Shown here in pieces: positions 39,758 through 49,051 of a stretch of DNA of 64,000 nt. Below the pieces are notes generated by a model. That model was not told the origin of the DNA, searched no databases, and worked only from the letters and a program-made list of their open reading frames with translations. A program made the position numbers and the translations under genes. This DNA comes from Faecalimonas sp. (GTDB lineage: Bacteria; Bacillota; Clostridia; Lachnospirales; Lachnospiraceae), in the NCBI GenBank assembly GCA_029264305.1, contig JARICA010000008.1:124001-188000 (forward strand), read 5' to 3'. Position 1 is the stretch's first letter, and each line of letters opens with the position of its first letter.

Positions 39758-39806
39758 TAAAATGGGACGTAATGATTTGATGTAATCATTACGTCCCATT
39801 TTACTA
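39758..39806. terminator. Bidirectional rho-independent terminator between convergent genes
   Basis: AAAATGGGACGTAATGATT / AATCATTACGTCCCATTTTA, near-perfect stem. Confidence 0.88.
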
Positions 39807-41228
39807 TAAAAACCTTCGTATTGGTAAAACGATCACTCTAAGTACACCGTAAAAAATTTTCTTTCCAATACTTAATTTCTTTTCTTTATAATTTTTTCCG
39901 TAAGTATATTCACCGTTCTTTTCCATTGTCTTACTGTAAGTTTTATCTCTTTCTGCTTCTTTGCGAATAATAGAATTCAATTCAGGACAATCCACGGCAA
40001 GCATCAATTCCGTATCCTGATACGTGCTTCGCATATCGAAATTATAAGAGCCGACGATACTTAAGCGTTCGTCAAGAAGAAGGGCTTTTGTATGACAAGA
40101 ATATTTTCCCATAAATTCATATACTTTTATGCCGGTTTTTTGGATTTTTTCTTTTTGATTTAGGTAGTCTGTGCATCCCCAAGGATTTGCACCACTAGCA
40201 ACATCGTTTGTGATAATTTCTACTGGAATTCCTTTTTTGTTTAAATCAGTAAATCCTTGATACATTTCTTTTCCACAGATAATGTAAGGTGTGTAAATCG
40301 TTACATGAGTAGAGTCAAGCATTAACTGTTGTAGTGAATACCAAAGGAGAGGTTCTTTGTTTTCAGTTTCAATTGGATTGCTTAAAAGAGTGATTTTGTT
40401 AGTTGGTAGAGTTAATTCTTCAAAGTTCCATTTCTCGTATGCTTGTTTGTAAGTTTTGCGTAAGTAGTCATACCTATTTTCTAAATCTTTTTTTGCTTTT
40501 ATTATATTAGAAGTTTCTTTTTGACAAAGATAGTTTTTGCTATCTGGTAATGCCCAAACACTTTCAAAATAAGAACGTAATTGAGAGAGAGAAGAAGTAT
40601 TCTTTTCTTTTGTATTGTATACAAAAAGTTCTCGGTCAATGTTTTTGGAAGAAGAATAATCTCCTAAAAATAAGTTTGTTGTATTTCTTCCGCCAAGAAG
40701 ATACATCTGATGATCAATAATGACATATTTATCATGAAGGCGTGCCTGTAAATCATAAGGTTTTAGTAGGTTAATTGGATTGTAGATGCGTATAGAAATA
40801 TTCGGATAGGAGGCAAGAGCCTGAAAATATTCGTTTCCATACAGATCAAGAAATCCACTACATCCATCAACAATAACACGAACAGAAACCCCTCTCTTTG
40901 CTGCATGAATTAATGCGGACATAACATCTTTTCCAGATTTAGAAGGGTTAAAGTCGAATGTTGATAAAATGACTTCTTCTTTTGCACTTTCAATCATGTT
41001 TAACCGATATAAAAGAGCATCAGAATTATCATTAATATAAGAAACTCTTTCACTTCCGACTGTATCGCTGTAAAACTCTTTTGAATGAAACTGACGTTGA
41101 TAACCAACGGAAACTTTTTTGTGGGAAACATAAGGAATAACCAAAAGTGAAATGTATATGATAAGTAAAAATAATAAAAGTTTTCTAGGGGATAAATATT
41201 TGAATAAAATAAAAAATTTTTTCTTCAT
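39804..41228 (-). CDS. Phospholipase D / cardiolipin synthase-like protein
   Basis: Two HKD motifs HDKYVIIDHQMYLLGGRN and HTKALLLDERLSIVGSYNFD; N-terminal TM. Confidence 0.88.
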   Translation of the reverse strand: MKKKFFILFKYLSPRKLLLFLLIIYISLLVIPYVSHKKVSVGYQRQFHSKEFYSDTVGSERVSYINDNSDALLYRLNMIESAKEEVILSTFDFNPSKSGKDVMSALIHAAKRGVSVRVIVDGCSGFLDLYGNEYFQALASYPNISIRIYNPINLLKPYDLQARLHDKYVIIDHQMYLLGGRNTTNLFLGDYSSSKNIDRELFVYNTKEKNTSSLSQLRSYFESVWALPDSKNYLCQKETSNIIKAKKDLENRYDYLRKTYKQAYEKWNFEELTLPTNKITLLSNPIETENKEPLLWYSLQQLMLDSTHVTIYTPYIICGKEMYQGFTDLNKKGIPVEIITNDVASGANPWGCTDYLNQKEKIQKTGIKVYEFMGKYSCHTKALLLDERLSIVGSYNFDMRSTYQDTELMLAVDCPELNSIIRKEAERDKTYSKTMEKNGEYTYGKNYKEKKLSIGKKIFYGVLRVIVLPIRRFL

Positions 41229-41389
41229 GTTATATACTCTTTCTCCTTTGTATTTTCTATTCGATTAGAATATTATAAATCTGCATAAAAAGAAAGTAAA
41301 CAGTTACTTATGAATTATGAGTTGACAATTCGATACACTTGGGTTAGAATTGACTAACAAAAAATAGTTTACAATACATGGAGGTAGAA

Positions 41390-41758
41390 ATGAAATTTAT
41401 TTGGCTTACGATTGGTTTTGTTGCAATGGCACTAGGATGTGTGGGAGTTGTATTGCCTGTTCTTCCAACCACTCCTTTTCTTTTAGTAGCATCTTTTTGT
41501 TTTGCAAAAGGTTCGGATCGTTTTCACAATTGGTTTATAGGAACGCAATTATACAAGAAACACTTGGATAGTTTTGTTAAGGAAAGAAGTATGACATTAA
41601 AAACAAAATGGTGTATTTTACTTCCTGCTTCTTTGATGTTAGTCATTGCTATGTTAATGATGCAAAATATATATGGGAGAATTTTTATTGTCTTTTTAAT
41701 TATTTTTAAGTATGTTTATTTCTTTACAAAGATTCAGACAAAAAAAGAGGAAATATAG
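41390..41758 (+). CDS. YbaN/DUF454 family inner-membrane protein
   Basis: GFVAMALGCVGVVLPVLPTTPFLLVASFCFAKGSDRFHNWFIG; ATG 41390 after GGAGGT. Confidence 0.9.
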   Translation: MKFIWLTIGFVAMALGCVGVVLPVLPTTPFLLVASFCFAKGSDRFHNWFIGTQLYKKHLDSFVKERSMTLKTKWCILLPASLMLVIAMLMMQNIYGRIFIVFLIIFKYVYFFTKIQTKKEEI

Positions 41759-41801
41759 AGGAAATATAGAGAAAATGCCCATAAAAATCAAAGAATAAGA
41801 C

Positions 41802-41830
41802 TTGACTAGCATTCGTCTGTGTGATAAACT
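41802..41830 (+). promoter_or_regulatory. sigma-A-like promoter for rpmG-secE-nusG-rplKA
   Basis: TTGACT 41802-41807, 17-bp spacer, TAAACT 41825-41830. Confidence 0.55.
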
Positions 41831-41935
41831 GAACAAGCGAATGGAAGTAGGTCTTTTTTTTATGCCTAAAAATAGGTAGTCTCGCAAACTACCGGTAACT
41901 ATGAAATTAAGAACAGAAAAAGCGAGGTGGAAGTT

Positions 41936-42085
41936 GTGCGCACAAGAATCACATTGGCATGTACAGAATGTAAACAACGTAACTACAATATGACAAAGGA
42001 TAAGAAAACACATCCTGATCGTATGGAAACAAAGAAATACTGCAAGTTCTGTAGAACACACACATTACACAAAGAAACGAAATAA
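41936..42085 (+). CDS. rpmG: 50S ribosomal protein L33
   Basis: GTG start; [49 protein letters not shown] (49 aa, below the ORF-track cutoff). Confidence 0.97.
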   Translation: MRTRITLACTECKQRNYNMTKDKKTHPDRMETKKYCKFCRTHTLHKETK

Positions 42086-42109
42086 TCGTTTGTGAAAGGA
42101 CGTGACAGT

Positions 42110-42316
42110 ATGGGCGAAAAGTCTAGTAAGGAAAAGGCTCAGAAGAAAAGTTGGTTCAAAGGTCTTAAAGCGGAATTTAAGAAGATTATTTGGCCAGACA
42201 AAAAAACAGTTGCAAAAGAAACGACAGCAGTTGTTACAGTTTCATTATTGTTGGCAGTAGTAATCTCGATAATTGATGTAATCGTAAAATACGGAGTCGA
42301 TTTCTTGATAAAATAA
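42110..42316 (+). CDS. secE: Preprotein translocase subunit SecE
   Basis: WFKGLKAEFKKIIWPDKKTVAKETTAVVTVSLLLAVVISIIDVIVKYGVDFLI, between rpmG and nusG. Confidence 0.95.
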   Translation: MGEKSSKEKAQKKSWFKGLKAEFKKIIWPDKKTVAKETTAVVTVSLLLAVVISIIDVIVKYGVDFLIK

Positions 42317-42348
42317 TGACTGTGAATAATAATGGAAGGTGAGTTTTT

Positions 42349-42864
42349 ATGTCAGAGGCAAAATGGTATGTAGTTCATACTTATTCAGGGTATGAAAACA
42401 AAGTAAAAGCAAACATTGATAAGACAATTGAGAACAGACACCTGGAAGACCAAATCTTAGAAGTAAGAGTTCCAATGCAAGATGTAGTGGAATTGAAGAA
42501 CGGAGTACAGAAAGCAGTTTCTAAAAAAATGTTCCCAGGATATGTTATGATTCATATGATTATGAATGATGATACTTGGTATGTTGTAAGAAATACAAGA
42601 GGGGTAACAGGATTTGTTGGCCCTGGGTCAAAACCGGTTCCGCTTACGGATGAGGAAATGGCTCCGTTAGGTATCCAGAAAGAAGAAATTGTTGTTGACT
42701 TTGAAGAAGGCGATACAGTTACAGTTGTTGCCGGAGCGTGGGAAGGAACAGTTGGAGTAATTCAAGCAATGAACACGCAAAAACAAAGTTTAACTATCAA
42801 TGTAGAATTATTTGGTCGTGAAACGCCAGTAGAAATTAGTTTTAAAGAAGTTAAGAAAATGTAA
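42349..42864 (+). CDS. nusG: Transcription termination/antitermination protein NusG
   Basis: [47 protein letters not shown] motif. Confidence 0.97.
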   Translation: MSEAKWYVVHTYSGYENKVKANIDKTIENRHLEDQILEVRVPMQDVVELKNGVQKAVSKKMFPGYVMIHMIMNDDTWYVVRNTRGVTGFVGPGSKPVPLTDEEMAPLGIQKEEIVVDFEEGDTVTVVAGAWEGTVGVIQAMNTQKQSLTINVELFGRETPVEISFKEVKKM

Positions 42865-42873
42865 CAAGAATAA

Positions 42874-42901
42874 GTGGGAGGGAAATCCCCGCAAATACCA
42901 C
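42874..42901 (+). promoter_or_regulatory. Probable L1-binding site (23S mimic) upstream of rplK
   Basis: GTGGGAGGGAAATCCCCGCAAATACCAC immediately upstream of the RBS. Confidence 0.7.
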
Positions 42902-42917
42902 AAGGAGGTACACAAAA

Positions 42918-43343
42918 ATGGCAAAAAAAGTACAAGGTTATATTAAATTGCAGATTCCTGCTGGAAAGGCAACTCCGGCACCACCTGTTGGTCCAGCTTT
43001 AGGTCAGCATGGTGTAAATATTGTTGAATTTACAAAACAGTTTAACGCAAAAACAGCAGATCAAGGTGACTTGATTATCCCTGTTGTTATTACAGTTTAC
43101 AATGACAGAAGTTTTAGTTTTGTAACAAAAACACCACCTGCAGCAGTTCTTATTAAAAAAGCTTGCAACATTAAATCAGGTTCAGGTGTTCCAAATAAAA
43201 ACAAAGTTGCTACAATTACAAAAGCACAGGTACAGGAAATTGCTGAGATGAAAATGCCAGACTTAAATGCTGCTACAATTGAAGCTGCAATGAGCATGGT
43301 AGAAGGTACTTGTCGAAGCATGGGTGTAAAAGTAACAGAATAA
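42918..43343 (+). CDS. rplK: 50S ribosomal protein L11
   Basis: [38 protein letters not shown]. Confidence 0.97.
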   Translation: MAKKVQGYIKLQIPAGKATPAPPVGPALGQHGVNIVEFTKQFNAKTADQGDLIIPVVITVYNDRSFSFVTKTPPAAVLIKKACNIKSGSGVPNKNKVATITKAQVQEIAEMKMPDLNAATIEAAMSMVEGTCRSMGVKVTE

Positions 43344-43358
43344 TTGTAAACATAGAAT

Positions 43359-43387
43359 GTGGGAGGGCTCGCTCCCGATATTACCAC
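43359..43387 (+). promoter_or_regulatory. Second probable L1-binding site upstream of rplA
   Basis: GTGGGAGGGCTCGCTCCCGATATTACCAC immediately upstream of the RBS. Confidence 0.65.
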
Positions 43388-43402
43388 TAGGAGGTTATTT
43401 AA

Positions 43403-44092
43403 ATGAAAAGAGGAAAGAAATATACAGAAGCTGCTAAGTTAATCGATAGAGGAAACCTTTATGATAAAGACGAAGCTATCGCATTAGTAAAAAAATCAGC
43501 AGTTGCAAAATTCGATGAGACAATCGAAGCGCACATCAGAACAGGTTGTGATGGACGTCACGCAGATCAACAGATCCGTGGTGCTGTAGTATTACCACAC
43601 GGAACAGGTAAAACAGTTCGTATCTTAGTATTTGCTAAAGATGCTAAAGCAGAAGAAGCTAAAGCAGCAGGAGCAGATTACGTAGGAGCAGAAGATTTAA
43701 TTCCAAAAATTCAGAACGAAAACTGGTTTGAATTTGACGTAGTAGTTGCTACACCAGATATGATGGGTGTTGTAGGTCGTCTTGGACGTGTACTTGGACC
43801 AAAAGGTTTAATGCCAAACCCAAAAGCAGGTACAGTTACAATGGATGTTACAAAAGCAATCAACGATATTAAAGCAGGTAAGATTGAGTACAGATTGGAC
43901 AAAACAAACATTATCCACGTGCCAGTTGGAAAAGCTTCTTTCACAGAAGAACAATTAGCGGACAACTTCCAGACGCTTATCGATGCGATCAACAAAGTTA
44001 AACCAGCAGCTGTTAAAGGACAGTACTTAAAGAGCGTAACTTTAACATCTACAATGGGACCTGGAGTAAAATTAAATCCAGTTAAACTATAA
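43403..44092 (+). CDS. rplA: 50S ribosomal protein L1
   Basis: [31 protein letters not shown]...[22 protein letters not shown]. Confidence 0.97.
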   Translation: MKRGKKYTEAAKLIDRGNLYDKDEAIALVKKSAVAKFDETIEAHIRTGCDGRHADQQIRGAVVLPHGTGKTVRILVFAKDAKAEEAKAAGADYVGAEDLIPKIQNENWFEFDVVVATPDMMGVVGRLGRVLGPKGLMPNPKAGTVTMDVTKAINDIKAGKIEYRLDKTNIIHVPVGKASFTEEQLADNFQTLIDAINKVKPAAVKGQYLKSVTLTSTMGPGVKLNPVKL

Positions 44093-44117
44093 GATATTAC
44101 ATCGAGAATAAATATAA

Positions 44118-44160
44118 CAAAAAGAACTATTGCAAAAGTATTTGCAATAGTTCTTTTTAC
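44118..44160. terminator. Bidirectional rho-independent terminator
   Basis: AAAAAGAACTATTGCAAA / TTTGCAATAGTTCTTTTT. Confidence 0.85.
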
Positions 44161-44165
44161 TTGTC

Positions 44166-45563
44166 TTATTTCCAATGATCTGTATTTTTTAAACCAATCT
44201 TTTTAGCTTTAAAAACAGGATTTAATCCTTGTTTCTTTTGTTCGGTATAGTCATCAAGTACTTTGAAAGCAATGTTGCCAAGTACGAAGATAACAAGAAT
44301 ATTTTCAATTGCCATAAATCCCATTAAGATATCTGCGATATTCCAAACTGTACTAAAATCAGCTTGTGCTCCAAAGAAAATTGCAATCAAACAAGAAATG
44401 CGGAAAAGAAAAAGCAAAACTTTATTATCTTTGATGAAAAGAATATTTGATTCTGCATAATAATAATTTCCGATTAAACTTGTAAAAGCAAAAGCAAAAA
44501 TGGAGAAAGTGATAAAATGTATACCGATTTTCCCTACATTTGCTTGAAGAGCAGCTTGTACATAAGGAATACCATCTAATTTTCCGGTAGTTCCTTCTAC
44601 ATTGGAAAGTAGTAAAATAAAAGCAGTTGTTGTGCAAATCAAAAGTGTATCAATAAACACAGAAATTACTTGTACCATTCCTTGCTTTACCGGATGAGAA
44701 ACTTCTGCGGAAGCGGAAGCGTTCGGTGCACTTCCCATACCGGCTTCGTTTGAAAAAAGGCCTCGCTTAATACCGATTAGAATTGTGCTTCCGGCAAATC
44801 CCCCGAAAATTGCTTTGAAATTAAACGCACCTTCTAAAATTTCAGAAAACATTTTTGGAATTTGATTCCAATTCATTAACGTAATAACAATTCCCATAAG
44901 AATATAAATTCCAGCCATAATAGGTACAATGACTGAAGTAATAAAACTTATACGATGTACGCCGCCGAAAATAACGAATGCAGTCGCAAAGGCGATGATC
45001 AAACCAACGATTGCAGGTAAAATGCTTTTGCTATAATTAGGAATGTAATATTCAAGAGCAGAAGACATATTGTAAGTTTGCAATCCATTGAAACCATATG
45101 CAAAACAAGCAATCAATAATATAGAAAAGAGTACCCCCAAATATCGCTTTCCTAGTGCTTGTTCAATGTAATAAGAAGGGCCGCCTCGAAAAGTTTTACC
45201 ATCTTTTACTTTATAAACTTGAGCTAGTGTGCTTTCTACAAATGCAGAAGCTCCTCCGACAAGTGCCATAATCCACATCCAAAATACAGCTCCAGATCCC
45301 CCAGCAACAATAGCCGTTGCGATTCCAGCGATATTTCCTGTTCCAACACGAGAAGCAGTAGAAATCATAAGTGCTTGAAATGAAGAAACTGATTTTTTAG
45401 TATTTCCTGATTTTTCTTTAAGAGCATGAATGGCATCTTTAAATAATCGGAATTGTACAAATTTTGTACGAAAAGAAAAATAAAGACCTGCTATAACGAG
45501 CAGAAAAATAAGAATGTAACTGTAAAGAAAGTCATTTAGACTTGATAAAAATTGATTAAACAA
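44166..45563 (-). CDS. Alanine/glycine:cation symporter (AGCS family)
   Basis: [85 protein letters not shown]. Confidence 0.95.
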   Translation of the reverse strand: MFNQFLSSLNDFLYSYILIFLLVIAGLYFSFRTKFVQFRLFKDAIHALKEKSGNTKKSVSSFQALMISTASRVGTGNIAGIATAIVAGGSGAVFWMWIMALVGGASAFVESTLAQVYKVKDGKTFRGGPSYYIEQALGKRYLGVLFSILLIACFAYGFNGLQTYNMSSALEYYIPNYSKSILPAIVGLIIAFATAFVIFGGVHRISFITSVIVPIMAGIYILMGIVITLMNWNQIPKMFSEILEGAFNFKAIFGGFAGSTILIGIKRGLFSNEAGMGSAPNASASAEVSHPVKQGMVQVISVFIDTLLICTTTAFILLLSNVEGTTGKLDGIPYVQAALQANVGKIGIHFITFSIFAFAFTSLIGNYYYAESNILFIKDNKVLLFLFRISCLIAIFFGAQADFSTVWNIADILMGFMAIENILVIFVLGNIAFKVLDDYTEQKKQGLNPVFKAKKIGLKNTDHWK

Positions 45564-45702
45564 ATGTTGTCCTCCTTAATTATTTGTTATCCAGAGTGAT
45601 AGCATGGCAAAGGGGGATATTTCATTAAAACATACTTTCTCTGTAAAATATGGTTAAGTGTAATATAAAGTAAAAATAAAGTCAAGAAAATTTTATTTAC
45701 CA

Positions 45703-45731
45703 TTGACATTGTGTGATAAGCATGCTAAACT
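45703..45731 (+). promoter_or_regulatory. sigma-A-like promoter for rplJL
   Basis: TTGACA 45703-45708, 17-bp spacer, TAAACT 45726-45731. Confidence 0.6.
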
Positions 45732-45737
45732 ATACTA

Positions 45738-45897
45738 GTAACTGCCGAAGACAGTAGGTGCCGTAAGGCATAAGTTGAGAACGCCTACCGAGGAGATATG
45801 AATTCTTAAATCGAATTTACACAATCTCTTTGTCTTAGGATAAAGAGATTTTTTTATTTATCGGCGGTGCAAGCAAAATCTATAAGGAGGTGCACCA
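45738..45897 (+). promoter_or_regulatory. Ribosomal protein L10 leader
   Basis: Structured ~160-nt leader before rplJ: ...GCCGTAAGGCATAAGTTGAGAACGCCTACCGAGGAGAT..., then AATCTCTTTGTC...AAAGAGATTTTTTT stem. Confidence 0.8.
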
Positions 45898-45900
45898 TTC

Positions 45901-46437
45901 GTGGCAAAAGTTGAATTAAAACAACCAATCGTACAGGCAATCGCAGAAGACATCGCAGGTGCTCAGTCAGCAGTATTAGTTGACTATCGTGGTTTAACTG
46001 TAGCAGAAGATACAGAATTACGTAAACAGTTGAGAGAAGCAGGTGTTATCTACAAAGTTTGCAAAAACACAATGATGAAAAGAGCTTTTGAAGGAACTGA
46101 GTTTGCAGGTCTTGAAGAATATTTAGAAGGACCAAGTGCTTTAGCAATTTCTAAAGACGATGCAACAGCTCCAGCAAGAATTCTTTGCAAATTTGCAAAA
46201 GACGCTAAAGCGTTAGAAGTAAAAGGTGGGGTTGTTGAAGGTACAGTTTATGATGTTGCTGGTATTCAGGAATTATCAAAAATCCCTTCAAGAGAAGAAT
46301 TACTTTCAAAATTACTTGGAAGTATCCAGTCACCAATTACAAACTTTGCTCGTGTTATTAAACAAATCGCTGAACAGGGTGGAGAAGCAGTAGAAGCTCC
46401 AGCTGAAGAAGCAACAGAAGCTCCAGTTGAGGAGTAA
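45901..46437 (+). CDS. rplJ: 50S ribosomal protein L10
   Basis: QSAVLVDYRGLTVAEDTELRKQLREAGVIYKVCKNTMMKRA. Confidence 0.97.
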   Translation: MAKVELKQPIVQAIAEDIAGAQSAVLVDYRGLTVAEDTELRKQLREAGVIYKVCKNTMMKRAFEGTEFAGLEEYLEGPSALAISKDDATAPARILCKFAKDAKALEVKGGVVEGTVYDVAGIQELSKIPSREELLSKLLGSIQSPITNFARVIKQIAEQGGEAVEAPAEEATEAPVEE

Positions 46438-46478
46438 TTAAAAAAATAAGAAAATAAGAATTAGTGGAGGAAAATCAA

Positions 46479-46856
46479 ATGGCAAAATTAACAACAGCTG
46501 AAATGATTGAAGCAATCAAAGAATTATCAGTATTAGAATTAAATGAATTAGTAAAAGCATGTGAAGAAGAATTCGGAGTATCTGCAGCAGCAGGTGTAGT
46601 AGTTGCAGCAGCAGGTGGAGACGGAGCTGGAGCAGCAGAAGAAAAAGATGAATTTGATGTTGAATTAGTATCAGCAGGAGCATCTAAAGTTAAAGTAATC
46701 AAAGTTGTTCGTGAAATCACAGGACTTGGATTAAAAGAAGCTAAAGAAGTTGTAGATGGAGCACCAAAAGTACTTAAAGAAGGTGTTACTAAAGCAGAAG
46801 CTGAAGAAATCAAAACAAAATTAGAAGCAGAAGGAGCAGAAGTTAACTTAAAATAA
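46479..46856 (+). CDS. rplL: 50S ribosomal protein L7/L12
   Basis: [38 protein letters not shown]...[30 protein letters not shown] 46479 after GTGGAGG. Confidence 0.97.
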   Translation: MAKLTTAEMIEAIKELSVLELNELVKACEEEFGVSAAAGVVVAAAGGDGAGAAEEKDEFDVELVSAGASKVKVIKVVREITGLGLKEAKEVVDGAPKVLKEGVTKAEAEEIKTKLEAEGAEVNLK

Positions 46857-46866
46857 TTTCTGTTTT

Positions 46867-46907
46867 TGAAAGGCGCTTGAGAATTTATTCTCAAGTGCCT
46901 TTTTTGC
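46867..46907 (+). terminator. Rho-independent terminator after rplL
   Basis: AAGGCGCTTGAGAAT / ATTCTCAAGTGCCTTTTTT. Confidence 0.88.
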
Positions 46908-47075
46908 GTTTCTAGGATTTCCTTTTGTTTTTAATCCGTTTTTTATAAATATAAATATAACCTATTGACTTATTGAATTCGATGTTATAAAATACATTAA
47001 AAATGCATAAAAATTCATAAAAGAACAAAAAGAGATGAAAAAAGAGAAAAAAATGAAAAACTTTCACAATTTCAC

Positions 47076-47104
47076 TTGACTTCTCGTTGAAGTTCTACTA
47101 TAAT
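47076..47104 (+). promoter_or_regulatory. sigma-A promoter of the opp operon
   Basis: TTGACT 47076-47081, 17-bp spacer, TATAAT 47099-47104. Confidence 0.75.
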
Positions 47105-47145
47105 GCCACTTTAAAGAGGTAAAGCAAAAAAAGGAGGAGAAAATT

Positions 47146-48798
47146 ATGAAAATGAAAAAACTTGTAGCGCTATGTCTAGCAGGTGCAATGGCAATTTCAG
47201 TAGTAGCCTGTGGTAGCGGAAACAAAGGTGGAGACTCTAAAACAGCAGGAGCTTATCCAGGAACAAAAGATAAAGATATGGTAACTGTTGATTTAAGAAC
47301 AGAACCAGCGGAGTTAAACTCTATTAAGACATCAGATGTTCCTTCAGGAGATATCTTAAGAATGGTTATTTCAGGGTTATATAAACTTGATAAGGATGAC
47401 AAACCTGTACCTGAACTTGCAGAAGATACAAAGGTAAGTGAAGACGGAAAGACTTACACAATGAAATTGAAAAAAGGTGTGAAATGGTCTAACGGAGAAC
47501 CAGTAACTGCACATGACTTTGTATTTGCATACCAAACAATTTCTAAAAAGGAAACTGGTTCAGTATATGGATTTATCGTATACCAGAATTTATTAAATGG
47601 GCAGGAAGTATTTGATGGAAAGAAAGCTCCTTCAGAATTAGGAGTAAAAGCATTGGATGATTACACATTGGAAGTTACATTTGTTAACCCAATCCCATAT
47701 GCATTACATTTATTCTCATTCTCATCATTCTATCCTTTAAATCAAAAAGCATATGAAGAAATCGGTGCTGATAAATATGCAAAAGATGCAGATAAAATTG
47801 TAACAAACGGTGCTTACAAAGTAGAAGAATGGGTACACGATGATCACATTACTTTAGCGAAAAATGAAGAATACTACAATGCAAAAGAAGTAAATATTCC
47901 AAAAGTAAAATACTTAATGTTAAAAGATGCAAATGCTCGTATGAATGCATTTAAAGCTGGTCAGATCGACGTTATTAACGTTGGTGGAGAACAATTGGAA
48001 CAAGCGAAAAAAGAAGGTATGAAATTAACATCTTATGTTGATAACAGTAACTGGTACTTCCAATTTAACACAAAGAAAAAAGAATTAAGCAATGCTAAAA
48101 TTCGCCAGGCACTTGGAATGGCAATTGACACAGAATCTCTTTGTAAGAATGTAATCAAAACAGGGGCTACACCAGCAACAGGAGTTGTTCCATCATCTAT
48201 CGCAGGTGCAGACGGAAAGAAATATGCAGAAGTACTTGGTGATATTACAGAATACAACACAAAGAAAGCAAAACAGTTGTTTGAAGAAGGCTTGAAAGAA
48301 ATTGGAATGACAGCAGATAAATATAAAATTTCATTCTTAACAGAAGATAGTGCAGGGGCACAGAAAGAAGCAGCGTTCTATCAGGAACAATGGAAAAAAG
48401 CATTAGGAATTCAAGTGGAAATCACACCAATGCCATTTAAAGCAAAATTAGCAGCAATGGATAGTGGAGAATTTGATATTGTTTTTGCTGGTTGGTCACC
48501 AGACTACAATGACCCAATGACATACTTAGATATGTTTGCAACAGGAAATGGTAATAACTATGGTAAATATTCTAATCCAGAATATGATAAATTAATCGCA
48601 GATGCAACAAAAGAAGTTGATAAAGTGAAACGTCAGGGAATGTTAATGGAAGCTGAAAAATTAGTATGCCAGAAAGATGCAGCAATTTATCCTTTATACT
48701 TCCAGTCAGTAACATATACAGTATCTGACAAATTAGAAGGAATGACTCGTACAGGATTCCAAGAATTTGACTTTACAGATGGTGCTAAGATTAAATAG
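47146..48798 (+). CDS. oppA: Oligopeptide ABC transporter substrate-binding lipoprotein
   Basis: Lipobox VVACGSG; SBP_bac_5 features RTEPAELNSIKTSD, KKGVKWSNGEPVTAHDFVFAYQ, GWSPDYNDPMTYLDMF. Confidence 0.95.
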   Translation: MKMKKLVALCLAGAMAISVVACGSGNKGGDSKTAGAYPGTKDKDMVTVDLRTEPAELNSIKTSDVPSGDILRMVISGLYKLDKDDKPVPELAEDTKVSEDGKTYTMKLKKGVKWSNGEPVTAHDFVFAYQTISKKETGSVYGFIVYQNLLNGQEVFDGKKAPSELGVKALDDYTLEVTFVNPIPYALHLFSFSSFYPLNQKAYEEIGADKYAKDADKIVTNGAYKVEEWVHDDHITLAKNEEYYNAKEVNIPKVKYLMLKDANARMNAFKAGQIDVINVGGEQLEQAKKEGMKLTSYVDNSNWYFQFNTKKKELSNAKIRQALGMAIDTESLCKNVIKTGATPATGVVPSSIAGADGKKYAEVLGDITEYNTKKAKQLFEEGLKEIGMTADKYKISFLTEDSAGAQKEAAFYQEQWKKALGIQVEITPMPFKAKLAAMDSGEFDIVFAGWSPDYNDPMTYLDMFATGNGNNYGKYSNPEYDKLIADATKEVDKVKRQGMLMEAEKLVCQKDAAIYPLYFQSVTYTVSDKLEGMTRTGFQEFDFTDGAKIK

Positions 48799-48823
48799 TT
48801 CTATATAAGTGAATATATCATGA

Positions 48824-49020
48824 GGAAGGAAAGAGGGAGTTTTATCTTGAGGAAACAGAAGATAACCCCTCTTTGTTCCGAAAAACCGTACCTGTACATT
48901 TGTGGCGGTTATCATAGTGACATGAAGAACAATTTCACAAGTTCTTCATGTTGCTTATGTAAAGTACAAATAACGGCAATAGAAACGTACAGGAAAATGT
49001 TTTGTGCCTTACATAAGCAA
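48824..49020 (+). ncRNA. Candidate structured cis-RNA element (four stem-loops) between oppA and oppB
   Basis: GGAA-AGAGGG/CCCTCT-TTGTTCC with inner TTATCTT/AAGATAA; AACCG/CGGTT; ACATGAAGAAC/GTTCTTCATGT; TTGCTTATGTAAAGTACAAA/TTTGTGCCTTACATAAGCAA; no U-tracts. Confidence 0.5.
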
Positions 49021-49051
49021 TATGAAAAAAGAGATGAAGGAGATGAATTAG

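Noticed and set aside
41749-41772. Tandem gaggaaatata duplication at the end of the DUF454 gene
   Set aside because: Only two short A-rich copies; likely slippage, no evident function.
41835-41935. Possible tRNA gene upstream of rpmG, as often found near secE
   Set aside because: No acceptor/T-loop consensus (no GTTCGA-type T loop or cloverleaf); only a short GGTAGT/ACTACC hairpin.
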